From NCBI GenBank assembly GCA_024998565.1, contig JACOEM010000003.1, positions 124,001 through 188,000 of the forward strand: a stretch of 64,000 nt of DNA, read 5' to 3'. How positions within the stretch are numbered: position 1 is the first letter of the stretch; each line of letters opens with the position of its first letter. The stretch comes from Nitrospira sp. GTDB taxonomy: Bacteria > Nitrospirota > Nitrospiria > Nitrospirales > Nitrospiraceae. Under the pieces are notes generated by a model. That model made no database searches, was not told the origin of the DNA, and saw only the letters and a program-made list of their open reading frames with translations. This document shows, piece by piece, positions 19,454 through 28,092 of this stretch. A program made the position numbers and the translations under genes.

Positions 19454-19938
19454 GTGAACTCCCGCCGGGCTGCGTCTTTTCTCAGCTGCCGAAAGAAGTC
19501 CTGTAGCAACGCCTGACTTTCTTCAGCGCAGACTCCTCCGACGACCTCCACGCGGTGGTTGAGTCTTGGCTCAGGGGGAATATTCATGATGGATCCGCAC
19601 GCGCCGGCTTTGGGATCGGTCGCGCCGAAGACCAGCCGCGGTATGCGAGCGAGCACGATGGCGCCGATGCACATCGTGCAGGGCTCCAGCGTGACATAGA
19701 GGATCGTGTCGATGAGTCGCCAGCTCCCCATGTGCCGGGCTGCGTCCTGAATCACGATGACTTCTGCATGAGCCGTCGGGTCCTGCCTGGTTTCCCTGAG
19801 ATTGTGGGCTTGAGCGATCACGATGCCCTCGTGCACCAGTACCGCGGCGATCGGCACTTCACCGATCAGCGGCGCCGAACGCGCGAGTGTCAGGGCTTGT
19901 TGCATGAAACGGGTATCGGGATCGTCGAGGGCGAGCAT
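19450..19938 (-). CDS. tadA: tRNA adenosine(34) deaminase TadA
   Basis: TadA converts A34 to inosine in tRNA-Arg(ACG), which lets one tRNA read three arginine codons. The zinc site is complete: HAEV (His ligand and catalytic Glu) and PCTMCIGAIV (two Cys ligands). The downstream DPKAGACGS segment is typical of the family. At 162 residues it is of normal length. It is transcribed away from the lipopeptide operon and has no link to it except the convergent four-base overlap. Confidence 0.95.
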   Translation of the reverse strand: MLALDDPDTRFMQQALTLARSAPLIGEVPIAAVLVHEGIVIAQAHNLRETRQDPTAHAEVIVIQDAARHMGSWRLIDTILYVTLEPCTMCIGAIVLARIPRLVFGATDPKAGACGSIMNIPPEPRLNHRVEVVGGVCAEESQALLQDFFRQLRKDAARREFT

Positions 19939-20069
19939 TGTGTCGTCGGATGAATCCTGTCAGGGGCTGAACGCTACGGCAGTCGAAAAGGCGCCTGCAT
20001 GCTAGCACGTTCTGCATGTGGAATGGCACCGGGAGAGGAGGCGCAAGCGGAGGTCGAGTGACCGGCCGG

Positions 20070-21086
20070 TCAGATCTGCCCGATCAAATAAATCGCGCCG
20101 GTCGGTTCCGGGCGTCCGCCGTCCGGTTCCACGGTCACGGCGAATTTTTTCATTCGCGAAAACTCGGTCATATTCCTGATGAGCATACGGGCTTTCAAGC
20201 CCGCATCGAGTCCGAAGACACCTGCGCTCACCGGTTTGTCGTCGATGGCCCAGAGCTGGTACACCTTGCCGCTCGGTAAGGCCGGCAGATTGTACGCGTA
20301 GAGCCAGGCTTTCTTGGTTGCCGGATCGAACAGCAGGAAGGCGCCTGCCGATTTGGCCATATCGGATCCGGCCAGCGACACGACTTTTGACGAGGGGTTT
20401 TTGAACAGTCCGGCAAATTCCTCGTTCTGCCTGGCCAGGCGTTGCAAGGAGGATTCGTTCTGGGTCAGCTGGGTGTGCGCGTCGTCCAGCTCCGCTTCCC
20501 GCTGCAGCAATTGATCGCGGAGTTCCGCGATCTCCGTGCTCCGTTGGTCGATCTCCGACTTAAGCGTGCCGATGGTCTGTTCACGCTGTTGCAGCTCCGA
20601 CTGCAGGCCGGCCACGCGGGCGGTCTCCTGTTGCACCGCGGCTTGCAGTTGCTGAATCTCGCCCGAACGCTGAGAGGTTTGCGTGTAGGATAACCACGCG
20701 AAATACCCGCCTCCCACAATCAATACGGTCGCAGCAAATCCCATTGCCAGGCGGAACGGCAGCGAACGGGCCGGCGCGATGGGCGGGAACAGGTGGTTCA
20801 TCCATTCGCCCGGTTCCAGGCTCGACTTCGGGCCGGCCTGCTCCGTTTCCACCGCACCCGCGATGGGCATCGGCGCCATCATGATTTTGGCTTTGAGCGT
20901 ATTCGGGGGTGTCGCCGGGGTGAGTCCGAACGGCAGCAGTGACGCCACGGTTTGATAGTCCTTGAGAGCGGCATGGCAGGCCGCGCATCCCGATAACAAG
21001 TGTGCTTCGATGGCCTGCCGCTCCGAGCGTTCGAGGGCGCCGATCGCGTAGAGGGGGACCGCGTCCTCCAGTTCCTCGTGTGTCAT
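20070..21086 (-). CDS. Anti-sigma factor, RskA-like with zinc-finger N-terminus
   Basis: The N-terminal ~55 residues form an anti-sigma zinc-binding helix bundle, with the H-x3-C-x2-C pattern in HLLSGCAAC. A single membrane span (about FRLAMGFAATVLIVGGGYFAW) follows. A long heptad-type coiled coil rich in Gln, Leu and Glu comes next, and finally an RskA-type C-terminal domain with YAYNLPALPSGKVYQLW and a GVFGLDAG turn. The protein should hold its sigma factor at the membrane and release it upon an envelope signal. It overlaps the sigma gene by four bases (ATGA). The extended coiled coil is longer than in most RskA proteins. Confidence 0.88.
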   Translation of the reverse strand: MTHEELEDAVPLYAIGALERSERQAIEAHLLSGCAACHAALKDYQTVASLLPFGLTPATPPNTLKAKIMMAPMPIAGAVETEQAGPKSSLEPGEWMNHLFPPIAPARSLPFRLAMGFAATVLIVGGGYFAWLSYTQTSQRSGEIQQLQAAVQQETARVAGLQSELQQREQTIGTLKSEIDQRSTEIAELRDQLLQREAELDDAHTQLTQNESSLQRLARQNEEFAGLFKNPSSKVVSLAGSDMAKSAGAFLLFDPATKKAWLYAYNLPALPSGKVYQLWAIDDKPVSAGVFGLDAGLKARMLIRNMTEFSRMKKFAVTVEPDGGRPEPTGAIYLIGQI

Positions 21087-21688
21087 ACCCCCTCACCCTG
21101 CGGCATTGTCTGCTGCAACGACGCGCGGAGCTTGGCCATCGCCAGTTTGATGCGCGTCTTCACCGTCCCGAGCGGCTGGTTCAGCTTGGCGGCAATCTCC
21201 GTATGGGTCAGGCCCTGGTAAAACGCCATCTCGATGGCCTGTTGTTGCGGCAGCGGCAGTTCGAGGATGGCTTTCGCCATCAGCTGGCGTAGCTCGGTAT
21301 CCTCGCGGGCTTCGTACGGATTCGGGCTGACATCGGGTGTGCGCGAAACCAGGGGATGTTCGAACGAATCGGCGACGACATGTTGCCCGCGCGATGCTCG
21401 TGCACGGAGCCGGTCGATGGCTCGACTGCGGGTGAGTGTCACCAGCCAGGCAATCGGGCTTCCACGGCCGACATCGTATTTGGCGATTTTGCGCCATACC
21501 TCCAGGTAGACCTCCTGAAGTAACTCCGCGGCCTCATCGCGGTCGCTCAAAATGCGATACGCCAGGGTAAAGAGCAGGGTGCTCGATTGATCGTAGAGTT
21601 GGCCGAATGCCTGTTGATCGCCCCTGGCCACACGGGCCAGGAGTTTGGGGTCGATCATCGATGCAGCTTGTCGGGAGGCAGCTTCCAT
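21083..21688 (-). CDS. ECF-type RNA polymerase sigma factor (SigK-like)
   Basis: Sigma region 2 is visible as QAFGQLYDQSSTLLFTLAYRIL through the DEAAELLQEVYLEVWRK segment. Region 4 has LPLPQQQAIEMAFYQGLTH followed by EIAAKLNQPLGTVKTRIK, a clear helix-turn-helix. A second open start at 21799 would add unrelated sequence. A TATAGT on the reverse strand at 21737-21742 would place the transcript start near 21730, favouring ATG 21688 or 21658. The downstream anti-sigma gene is translationally coupled, the usual layout for membrane-stress sigma pairs. Its regulon is not visible here. Confidence 0.88.
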   Translation of the reverse strand: MEAASRQAASMIDPKLLARVARGDQQAFGQLYDQSSTLLFTLAYRILSDRDEAAELLQEVYLEVWRKIAKYDVGRGSPIAWLVTLTRSRAIDRLRARASRGQHVVADSFEHPLVSRTPDVSPNPYEAREDTELRQLMAKAILELPLPQQQAIEMAFYQGLTHTEIAAKLNQPLGTVKTRIKLAMAKLRASLQQTMPQGEGV

Positions 21689-21872
21689 GCAGTCGGCCTG
21701 GGCGCGGGCGCAATGCTCCGGATCAGAATAGGGCACACTATAACACTCTACGTGAAAAACGACTAATCGGATGTGAGAATCCGTCGGCAGTCGTAGCACA
21801 GCCGTTCACGGCAGCGTAACGGTCTTCAGCGGCGATCGAGGGCAGTGTCACGAACGATCAGCCGGCACGGCC

Positions 21873-22952
21873 TCATACGTAGTCTTTCAGAATGTGCGCG
21901 GCGTCCTGTGCGCCGGACAGGGGCGGCGGCGTAGATGAGAGGGGGCGGGCGAAGGCTTGTTCTATGGCTGCGTTCCATCGTCCCTGGAGAAAATCGGTCA
22001 GTGAGAGCTCTGCACCGCGACCATATTGATGCAGGTGATCGACCAGGGGCGGCTCGTCGGGGAAATTGTATCGTCGCACATAGACGACGGGGATTCCGAG
22101 CGCCACGGCTTCGACGATCGTGCCGTACCCTGGCTTTGTGAGGATCATATCTACGGACGCCATGACCGCTTTAAAGGTCATGCCCAGGGAGGCCAGCGAT
22201 AGGACGCGAGTCAGTCCATTTGGCACGACGCCATCCACAACGAAACGAAAGCCGTCCATCGCCTCCATGTGTTCGAAGGGAAACGCTCGCAGGGCAATGC
22301 CGCCGAACCCGACCAGCACGACCCGTTCCGACTGCCCGGCGCCGATGGCCTTACGGAGCGCCGCGGGTTGAGGGACGGCCGGTTCCGCGATGGGGCCGAT
22401 CTCCCGGACAGGATGAAACGCGGTGATTGCAAGGGCCGGCGCCACGCGCAGGAAGCAGGTGGCTTTGGCATAGGCCTCGCGGATCTGGCGAAGAATCGTC
22501 GCATGTTCGCGCTGGGCGGGATCTGCGAACGGCTCCAGGACCAGATCCCAGGACAAGGAGCAGAGGCCGATGGTCGGAATGCCCGTAGCCGCGCCGGCGG
22601 CAATGCCGAGATGGGAGATATCGGAAAGGACACAGGCGGGTCCGGCGCTGCGGATGAGCGCGGCTTCAGCCTCAATTTTCTGCGGCCAATCGCTGTGCAG
22701 CGCAGAGTGGGCGGCCCAGGTGCGGGAGACATCGATCTTCAGGGGGCCGTCCTGGATGCACCCGATATCCTGCTGCCCCACCTGGAGCTGCCAGGGAATG
22801 TCGAGGCGAGGTTCGAAGAAGTCGGCGGGAACGCTTGTTCGTAAAATGGCGCTGAGATTCGGCACCAATCGTCCCAGCGCGTTGAGCACCGGCACCACTT
22901 GCGCCGCGTGCCCGTAGCCGTGGCCTGAGATGGAACACCAGATCAGCGGCAT
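21873..22952 (-). CDS. Glycosyltransferase-like protein (GT-B fold, arabinokinase N-domain type)
   Basis: The 359-residue protein begins IWCSISGHGYGHAAQVVPVLNAL, the glycine/histidine-rich loop found in MurG-like and L-arabinokinase N-terminal GT-B domains. The second half has VVLVGFGGIALRAFP and then ILTKPGYGTIVEAVALGIPVVYV, the usual nucleotide-sugar-binding segment. It likely transfers, or merely binds, a sugar nucleotide; acceptor and donor are unknown. No kinase domain is attached. No obvious partner genes lie nearby: the sigma pair is downstream on the same strand and a repeat element lies upstream. Confidence 0.65.
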   Translation of the reverse strand: MPLIWCSISGHGYGHAAQVVPVLNALGRLVPNLSAILRTSVPADFFEPRLDIPWQLQVGQQDIGCIQDGPLKIDVSRTWAAHSALHSDWPQKIEAEAALIRSAGPACVLSDISHLGIAAGAATGIPTIGLCSLSWDLVLEPFADPAQREHATILRQIREAYAKATCFLRVAPALAITAFHPVREIGPIAEPAVPQPAALRKAIGAGQSERVVLVGFGGIALRAFPFEHMEAMDGFRFVVDGVVPNGLTRVLSLASLGMTFKAVMASVDMILTKPGYGTIVEAVALGIPVVYVRRYNFPDEPPLVDHLHQYGRGAELSLTDFLQGRWNAAIEQAFARPLSSTPPPLSGAQDAAHILKDYV

Positions 22953-22954
22953 GG

Positions 22955-23079
22955 CAGGGTGCTGAAAAAGACCTCCAACGTCGTTCTCGACTCGGAATCC
23001 TCCTCAACGTACCTCTGAACGTACGTCTCCGGGTCTTCCTCGCCTGCGGCCTTGTTGGATGGCCTTTTTGAGCACCCTG
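22955..23079. repeat. MITE-like element with ~25-bp terminal inverted repeats
   Basis: The left end CAGGGTGCTGAAAAAG and the right end, read in reverse as CAGGGTGCTCAAAAAG, match except for one base, and the match continues into CCTCCAAC/CCATCCAAC. The 125-bp interior holds smaller palindromes such as ACGTAC...GTACGT and has no gene. It sits three bases upstream of the glycosyltransferase-like start. This form fits a non-autonomous mobile repeat. Confidence 0.65.
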
Positions 23080-23110
23080 CGAGGGCTGTGCAGATCAGCT
23101 CCATCTTGGC

Positions 23111-23311
23111 TTAGCTGTTCGAGTAGTCGGATTCCATGGGGGCGATGTTGTACATCAGTTCGAGGTCGAACTCGTCGATCAATTCATTCACGGCGTCCCG
23201 GCCCATGTCGGAGCGTACTTCATTGATGACCAGCTCGATAGCCATGGCTGCATGCTGGCCGTATTGTGTGATCGCGGATTCGATCCGCTGTCTGGCTGTG
23301 TCAAGAGTCAT
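23111..23311 (-). CDS. Small acidic protein of unknown function, 66 residues
   Basis: The predicted protein is helical and acidic, with ELVINEVRSDMGRDAVNELIDEFDLEL in its centre region and no membrane segment or Cys. It is the last gene of a four-gene reverse-strand group with TPR proteins, 18 bases after the 105-residue one. I do not recognise a family. The tight spacing and a start codon right after an AGGATCTCT segment support it as real. It may be a partner of the TPR proteins. Confidence 0.6.
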   Translation of the reverse strand: MTLDTARQRIESAITQYGQHAAMAIELVINEVRSDMGRDAVNELIDEFDLELMYNIAPMESDYSNS

Positions 23312-23329
23312 AGAGATCCTCCAACCGGC

Positions 23330-23647
23330 TTATCCGAGCGTCCTCAGGAGTTGTTGCAGTTCCGGCACCAGATCCACTCCGCCGTTGGATCGGCCGGAGA
23401 CGGCTGCGTCGATACCCGCCTTCAAGACGGGTTTGGCCTCTTCTTTCTTGCCCAGTGTGACGAGGGCGCGTCCGAGGGCGAGGTGCGACGCCACATGCGT
23501 CGGATCCAGTTGGGTGGCGACCGTGAGGTGCTCCGCGGCTTCTTCGACGCTGCCGCCTTCCTGCAAAATCTTATTGCCTAGGCCGTAGCGACCCAGGAAT
23601 CCTTTCGGGTTTTTCTCAACCATTTGGCGAAACGCGCTGATATCCAT
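23330..23647 (-). CDS. Small tetratricopeptide-like protein, 105 residues
   Basis: About two TPR units are visible: FLGRYGLGNKILQEGGSVEEAAEHLTVA and then DPTHVASHLALGRALVTLGKKEEA. Such repeats form a scaffold that binds another protein. No enzymatic motif, signal peptide or membrane segment is seen. It is 66 bases downstream of the 255-residue TPR gene and 18 bases upstream of the small acidic gene, so it is likely in the same operon. The family resembles short TPR proteins often annotated beside ClpB- or iron-sulfur-related genes, but nothing here fixes a role. Confidence 0.7.
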   Translation of the reverse strand: MDISAFRQMVEKNPKGFLGRYGLGNKILQEGGSVEEAAEHLTVATQLDPTHVASHLALGRALVTLGKKEEAKPVLKAGIDAAVSGRSNGGVDLVPELQQLLRTLG

Positions 23648-23713
23648 GAGGCTCCTTGTGAAGCGTGATTGGCTGGTCTGGTGACGCGGGATTCTACCAT
23701 CACCGTTGTTCGT

Positions 23714-24481
23714 TCAGCTACGGGCGGCGCGAAGCCGCGCGAGCCGTTCGCGGTCCGCGTCAGCGGGCGCGCGTCCGGTTCCCAGCGCCAGATGGTGCAG
23801 CCGTTCCACACAACGAATGGCCGCGACCGTATCCTGTCGTTGTTCATAGAGTTCGGCCAGTTCCCGGAGGACCGCCGCCTCGCCGGCCGGATTGCCGAGC
23901 TTGATGAAATGCTCGGAGGCATTGTTGAAACATCGTTCGGCCTCTACCGTGCGGCCGCTGTCGAGGAAGGTCTTTCCCAGCTGACTGTAGGTGCCGGCCA
24001 GGCCTTCTTCGTTCCCGACCACCCGGTGGGACTCCAGCGCTTGCGTGAACAATCGGACGGACTCATCCCATTGGTGCTGCCGGGCCTCTTCCATGGCCAG
24101 GTTGTGGTAGAGGATGCCAAGGGCGCGATGGTCGTTGAGCGGCTTGAGGAGGTCCAGCGCTTCGAGATAATAGGGACGCGCTTTCTCCGGCTTGTCGGCA
24201 CCGATGTAGAGGTTGCCGAGATTGACGAGTGTATGGGCGATGGCGTGTGGGTCCTGTTCGCTGCGTTGGATCGCCAGCACTTCTTTGTAACAGGTGTCGG
24301 CCTTCTCCAAGTCGCCGGCCAGGGCATAGGTGTTGCCGAGATTGCCGAGGCTGTTCGAGAGTTCGCGCTGAGTCCCGGTCAGCCGGTCATCCTTGACGGC
24401 TGCCTCCCAGGCGGCACGTGCCTGGACGAGATCGCCACGATGGAGAAAAATGCGTGCGCGGTGTTTGTCGTTTTCAGCCAT
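23714..24481 (-). CDS. Tetratricopeptide-repeat protein, 255 residues
   Basis: At least five TPR motifs can be counted, including SLGNLGNTYALAGDLEKADTCY, LVNLGNLYIGADKPEKARPYY and TYSQLGKTFLDSGRTVEAERCF. The whole protein is a TPR superhelix of the kinesin-light-chain type. It has no signal peptide, so it should be cytoplasmic. It is the largest member of a four-gene group. The 86-base gap before it, toward the 140-residue gene, holds low-complexity repeat sequence that also occurs at ~30.9 kb. Partners are unknown. Confidence 0.82.
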   Translation of the reverse strand: MAENDKHRARIFLHRGDLVQARAAWEAAVKDDRLTGTQRELSNSLGNLGNTYALAGDLEKADTCYKEVLAIQRSEQDPHAIAHTLVNLGNLYIGADKPEKARPYYLEALDLLKPLNDHRALGILYHNLAMEEARQHQWDESVRLFTQALESHRVVGNEEGLAGTYSQLGKTFLDSGRTVEAERCFNNASEHFIKLGNPAGEAAVLRELAELYEQRQDTVAAIRCVERLHHLALGTGRAPADADRERLARLRAARS

Positions 24482-24567
24482 GTCTTAGAACCGTCGTTCG
24501 TCTCCCGTCGCTTGTATCTCGTTTTTGAAACGTTTCACGTTTTACGGGTCACGCTTCACGGCTTGGG
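24482..24567. repeat. Intergenic low-complexity repeat
   Basis: The stretch contains imperfect repeats of the forms CGTTTCACG and CGTCGTTCGTCTC. The second motif (24492-24504) occurs in reverse complement at 30916-30928, also just before a start codon. Confidence 0.5.
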
Positions 24568-24990
24568 TCAGTCGCCGCCCTTCGGGGTGTCTTTGCGAAA
24601 CTCCACCACGATGTCGTCTTCTTCGTCTAGGCCGAGGCCGGCGCGAAATGACTCAAGCAGCTCGGCCACATAGGCCAGATGGCGCGGGTCCTTCCCCTCC
24701 GGTGAGGCGAGATAGGCCTCGGAGAGCGTCATGCCGGTTTCAAAATGACGGGCGATGGTCTCCTCCGTCACCTGTTGCCAAGTGATGTAAATACAGAAGG
24801 CCTGGAAGCGATGTGCCTTGGGGTGGCGACCGGCCAACGCCAGCAATTGTTCATAAGCCTCGCGGGCTGTGGAACCGGCATTGGACGAGAAGGTTTGTTC
24901 GAGCTCAATGGCCTGGTCCCAATCGGCACCGAGTTCGGCTTCTGATTCCTGTAGGGTATCCTGCGCGGCCAGCGCGGCATCGAATTGCAT
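24568..24990 (-). CDS. Hypothetical cytoplasmic protein, 140 residues
   Basis: This is a helical, acidic protein without membrane segments. The segment STAREAYEQLLALAGRHPKAHRFQAFCIYITWQQ looks like one degenerate TPR helix pair, matching the TPR theme of the downstream genes. The C-terminus is acidic, then KDTPKGGD. It is the first gene of the four-gene reverse-strand group. I do not recognise a named family. Confidence is in the gene rather than a function. Confidence 0.65.
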   Translation of the reverse strand: MQFDAALAAQDTLQESEAELGADWDQAIELEQTFSSNAGSTAREAYEQLLALAGRHPKAHRFQAFCIYITWQQVTEETIARHFETGMTLSEAYLASPEGKDPRHLAYVAELLESFRAGLGLDEEDDIVVEFRKDTPKGGD

Positions 24991-25145
24991 GGAGTCCTCA
25001 CTGGGTCGGTAAATGATGTCCGGCGTTCATTGGCAGAATACTGGGGGCAGGGAAGGGAGGTCAATGCTGTCGACGCTTGAATCATCAGTCACGCAATTGT
25101 AGGGTGGATACATCGTGGTGTGTGCATATTCCTCAGGAGGTCATG

Positions 25146-25715
25146 ATGGCGGTCGAATCGGCTATGCTCCCGCTCGGAACGAATGCGCCTGATTTCTCAT
25201 TGCGTAATGTGGTGAATGGTCAGATCTACCGGTTGGATTCGTTCAATGAGAAGGCGGCGTTCCTGGTGATGTTCATCTGCCGCCATTGCCCCTATGTGGT
25301 GCACGTGGAGCAGGAGATCGCCAGGATCGGGCGAGACTATGCAGAGACCGGACTGGGGCTTATCGCGATCAGCAGCAATGATGCGAAGTCGTATCCGGAC
25401 GACGCACCTTCGTGCTTGAAAGAAATGGCCGAGCGGCTGGCCTTCTCCTTCCCGTTCTGCTGCGATGACACGCAGGAGGTGGCAAAAGCCTACCGGGCCG
25501 CCTGCACGCCTGATTTTTTCCTGTTCGACCGGCAGCGTCGACTGGTGTATCGAGGCCAATTGGACGACTCACGTCCCGGCAACAACAGGCCGGTCACCGG
25601 CCGAGATCTCCGCGCCGCGATCGATGCCGTCCTGAGCGGAAAGCCGGTGAATCCCGATCAAAAAGCCAGCATCGGCTGTAGCATCAAGTGGAAGCCGGGC
25701 AACGCACCGGCCTAG
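25146..25715 (+). CDS. Thioredoxin-fold protein of the AhpC/TSA-like group
   Basis: This is a 189-residue redox protein. The fold begins APDFSLRNVVNGQ, and the active site is FICRHCPYV, a CxxC motif as in thioredoxin-like proteins rather than a one-Cys peroxiredoxin. Later blocks YRAACTPDFFLFDRQRRLVYRGQLDD are standard for the family. It probably reduces disulfides or peroxides in the cytoplasm. AGGAGG at 25135-25140 precedes tandem ATG codons; 25146 has the better spacing. It is monocistronic and divergent from the TPR operon. Confidence 0.88.
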   Translation: MAVESAMLPLGTNAPDFSLRNVVNGQIYRLDSFNEKAAFLVMFICRHCPYVVHVEQEIARIGRDYAETGLGLIAISSNDAKSYPDDAPSCLKEMAERLAFSFPFCCDDTQEVAKAYRAACTPDFFLFDRQRRLVYRGQLDDSRPGNNRPVTGRDLRAAIDAVLSGKPVNPDQKASIGCSIKWKPGNAPA

Positions 25716-25803
25716 GACTGAACGGCTGCGGAGAGAAATTGAGAATTGTTGAGCCGTTCTTGTGTTCCGTTGGTTATTTTCTGGCGAATGTCTGGCGGTA
25801 CCG

Positions 25804-26529
25804 CTACTTATCGGTTTGAACCGTACACAAGTCGCAGGCGAAATCGAACACTATGGGCACGTGATCACTGAATGCGAGCCACTCATCGGCTCGGCCGACT
25901 GAAATTTTTGAAGATCGAAGAAGATCCGCGGAAGCAAATGCATAGTCGATGTGATAGGGACGAGCAAGCTTACGGTGCATAAAAAACGTGGGCTGTGATT
26001 CCTTTCCCTGCTGCTCGCCGGTCTGGTGGTGATACACGCTTTCTATGCCAATCGAGGAGAGCTCCCTGACGACATCACTGTGGTTCCACCACCGATCCCA
26101 GACGTCCCAGCGGGCGTTGCTGTTGAGGTCTCCGCAGATGACCATGTTGCGATCCCCAATTCTTGCCTTGTGGACCTGAAGGTATTTCCACAATTGACCG
26201 ATGTAGCGGAAGGTCGGCGAATTTGCGTGACGCGTCCAAACCGCCAATGCCGTGATCTTGTTGTCGATGGTGAACGGAACAAATGACTCAAGTCCATTGC
26301 CATCCCAGTCGAGCATGACCAGAGGCGCGTTACTTGAAAATACCCCCAGCCCCCTGTGTTTGTTACTACCAACCCACAATGAACCCTTCGCCCAACTCTT
26401 GTATGCACTGTCTATGGCCCCTTCCGGCTTTTCGCATTCTTGGACAATGTAGATGTCGGCATTGAGAGAGAGAAGCTGTGGGAGCTTTTTGCGAAGGGCG
26501 CCACTGCAATTCCAACTGACAATTCTCAT
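25804..26529 (-). CDS. Endonuclease/exonuclease/phosphatase (EEP) family protein
   Basis: The 241-residue protein shows the EEP motifs: VSWNCSG (Asn), IVQECE (catalytic Glu), ICGDLNSN (Asp and Asn), and SDHVPIVFDF (Asp-His pair). This fold cuts DNA, RNA or phospho-metabolites using Mg2+. No signal peptide is present, so action in the cytoplasm is expected. The gene is noticeably richer in A and T than its neighbours, and its start lacks a ribosome site, so it may have been acquired. The flanking genes give no hint about the substrate. Confidence 0.82.
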   Translation of the reverse strand: MRIVSWNCSGALRKKLPQLLSLNADIYIVQECEKPEGAIDSAYKSWAKGSLWVGSNKHRGLGVFSSNAPLVMLDWDGNGLESFVPFTIDNKITALAVWTRHANSPTFRYIGQLWKYLQVHKARIGDRNMVICGDLNSNARWDVWDRWWNHSDVVRELSSIGIESVYHHQTGEQQGKESQPTFFMHRKLARPYHIDYAFASADLLRSSKISVGRADEWLAFSDHVPIVFDFACDLCTVQTDK

Positions 26530-26794
26530 GAGGTGAACAAATAGAATGGCTCTGGCGTTGATATGTGCGTGAAAGCGGAAGTTTTTGCCATCGGTTGCCG
26601 TCAGAAGTTACAGAATGTCCCAATGCTTGTCTACCTCCTTGCGGGACCAAACAAGACGATCACAACCGGCCCCTGCCTGGTATAGACCGGGGATCTCCTG
26701 GCCCTTCAGAAAAGACAGGCCGCAACCGATAAAGATAGCCGGGGCCCCCTGTGCAGGGCGCACGCGCAACGCGCACCAAGGAGGATCGTCTATC

Positions 26795-27652
26795 ATGGCA
26801 TCGGCGCAAGAACTCGTCCAATCCTGCTCAAACGTCTTTACCCTTCCTGAGATCTACTATCGAGTTCGCGACGTCGTGGACAACCCGGACTCGACAATGG
26901 ATGATTTGGCGAAGGTCCTCAAGATGGACCCGGCAATTTCCGCCCGCGTCCTGAAGATTGTGAACAGCCCGCTGTATGGGGTTCCCAAGCAGGTGGATAC
27001 GGTGACCCGGGCGGTGAACCTGCTCGGGATGCAAGCGATTCGCGATTTGGTGACGGCCACGACCATCGGCCGCAGCTTCAGCGGCATGACGGTGCAGATC
27101 ATGGATCTGTCGGCCTATTGGCGTAAAAGCGTGCTCTGCGCTTTGATGGCCGGCAAGATCGCCAAAGCCTGCGGGATCGATGACAGCGAGCGGTTCTTTA
27201 TCGAGGGCCTGCTGCGAGACATCGGGCACCTGGTGTTGTATCAGACCATTCCCGAGCGCGCGCAATCGGCGCTCATCGAGGCGGGCAATCTGGGTAGCCC
27301 GCTTGCGGAAGTCGAACAGTCCAACTTCGGGTGCGATTTTACGGAAGTGGGCGCCGAGTTGATTCATTCCTGGGGGATGCCGCTTCAAATCGAGCAGGCC
27401 ATCCGGCACCAGCTCTATCCTGACGAGGCGGGTGAGTATGCGCTTCACCCTTCGATCGTGCACCTCGCCGGGGTGGTTGCCGACCACAATGAATTGCATC
27501 CCTCCGTTGCTCCGAAGGAGTTGTCGTTTCATGCGGCCGCATTGCAGTCCACCCGATTCGATGTCAGTCAGTGGCCGGCATTACTGAACGAGGCGCAGGA
27601 GCAACTGCAGGAGACGGTGAAACTGTTCAGTCCCGTCGCGATGGCCGCCTGA
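26795..27652 (+). CDS. HDOD-domain protein
   Basis: This is a 285-residue protein formed almost entirely by an HDOD domain. Typical blocks are LPEIYYRVRDVVDNP, KMDPAISARVLKIVNSPLYG, AVNLLGMQAIRDLV and the HD-like HSWGMPLQIEQAIRHQL. The catalytic residues of true HD phosphohydrolases are only partly kept (the DIGHL segment is present). HDOD proteins act in signalling, often beside receiver or diguanylate domains; here it stands alone. AAGGAGG ten bases ahead supports ATG 26795. The longer open frame reaching back to 26585 has no conserved sequence. Confidence 0.88.
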   Translation: MASAQELVQSCSNVFTLPEIYYRVRDVVDNPDSTMDDLAKVLKMDPAISARVLKIVNSPLYGVPKQVDTVTRAVNLLGMQAIRDLVTATTIGRSFSGMTVQIMDLSAYWRKSVLCALMAGKIAKACGIDDSERFFIEGLLRDIGHLVLYQTIPERAQSALIEAGNLGSPLAEVEQSNFGCDFTEVGAELIHSWGMPLQIEQAIRHQLYPDEAGEYALHPSIVHLAGVVADHNELHPSVAPKELSFHAAALQSTRFDVSQWPALLNEAQEQLQETVKLFSPVAMAA

Positions 27653-27857
27653 CTTCAGGCAGAGACGCGATCTCACCGCCGGCGATGCGCTCCACGTTTG
27701 AGACGGCTCGTCGGCGGATGCGGACCCTGTTCCAGATATTCCCCTCCAACTCATCGTTCTCATGAAACCGGAGTCTGTCCGACCATTGGGGCAGGGCCCA
27801 GTCCCCCAGCCTGCCGCACCGTGCTAACCTCAAGTAATAAGTTAAGCTATATTCCAT
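27627..27857 (-). CDS. Hypothetical small protein, 76 residues
   Basis: ATG 27857 is preceded by CAGGAG at a good distance. The peptide begins MEYSLTYYLRLARCGRLGDW and is rich in Arg and Trp, with a FHENDELEGNIWNRVRIRR core. No family is recognised. Its end overlaps the HDOD gene end by 26 bases on the opposite strand. The ribosome site and non-random composition argue for a gene; lack of homology evidence keeps the confidence moderate. Confidence 0.45.
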   Translation of the reverse strand: MEYSLTYYLRLARCGRLGDWALPQWSDRLRFHENDELEGNIWNRVRIRRRAVSNVERIAGGEIASLPEVRRPSRRD

Positions 27858-28040
27858 TCGATTGGCTCCTGTTGCGTTTTAGCCGTTTCAGAGGTGAAGG
27901 ATAGGGGATTCGCAGCAGCTTCGAACCGCCTGACCAACACACCTGCGTCCATGGGACGACCAATCGATCCATTTTAAAACTTTAATGATCACATGAGGTT
28001 TTATTCTGGGCGGCGAGATCTCCTTCTCCACATCCTTTGC

Positions 28041-28069
28041 TTGACCGGCGCCACGAAGGCGCGTACACA
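28041..28069 (+). promoter_or_regulatory. Candidate sigma-70 promoter
   Basis: TTGACC at 28041-28046 and TACACA at 28064-28069 are 17 bases apart. A start near 28076 would give a short leader carrying AGGAGG before the ATG at 28093. Confidence 0.4.
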
Positions 28070-28092
28070 AGCACCCTAACCAGGAGGGATCT

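Noticed and set aside
26608-26796. 62-residue reverse open frame overlapping the HDOD start
   Set aside because: No ribosome site, overlaps the well-supported HDOD start and ribosome site, and has no recognisable motif.
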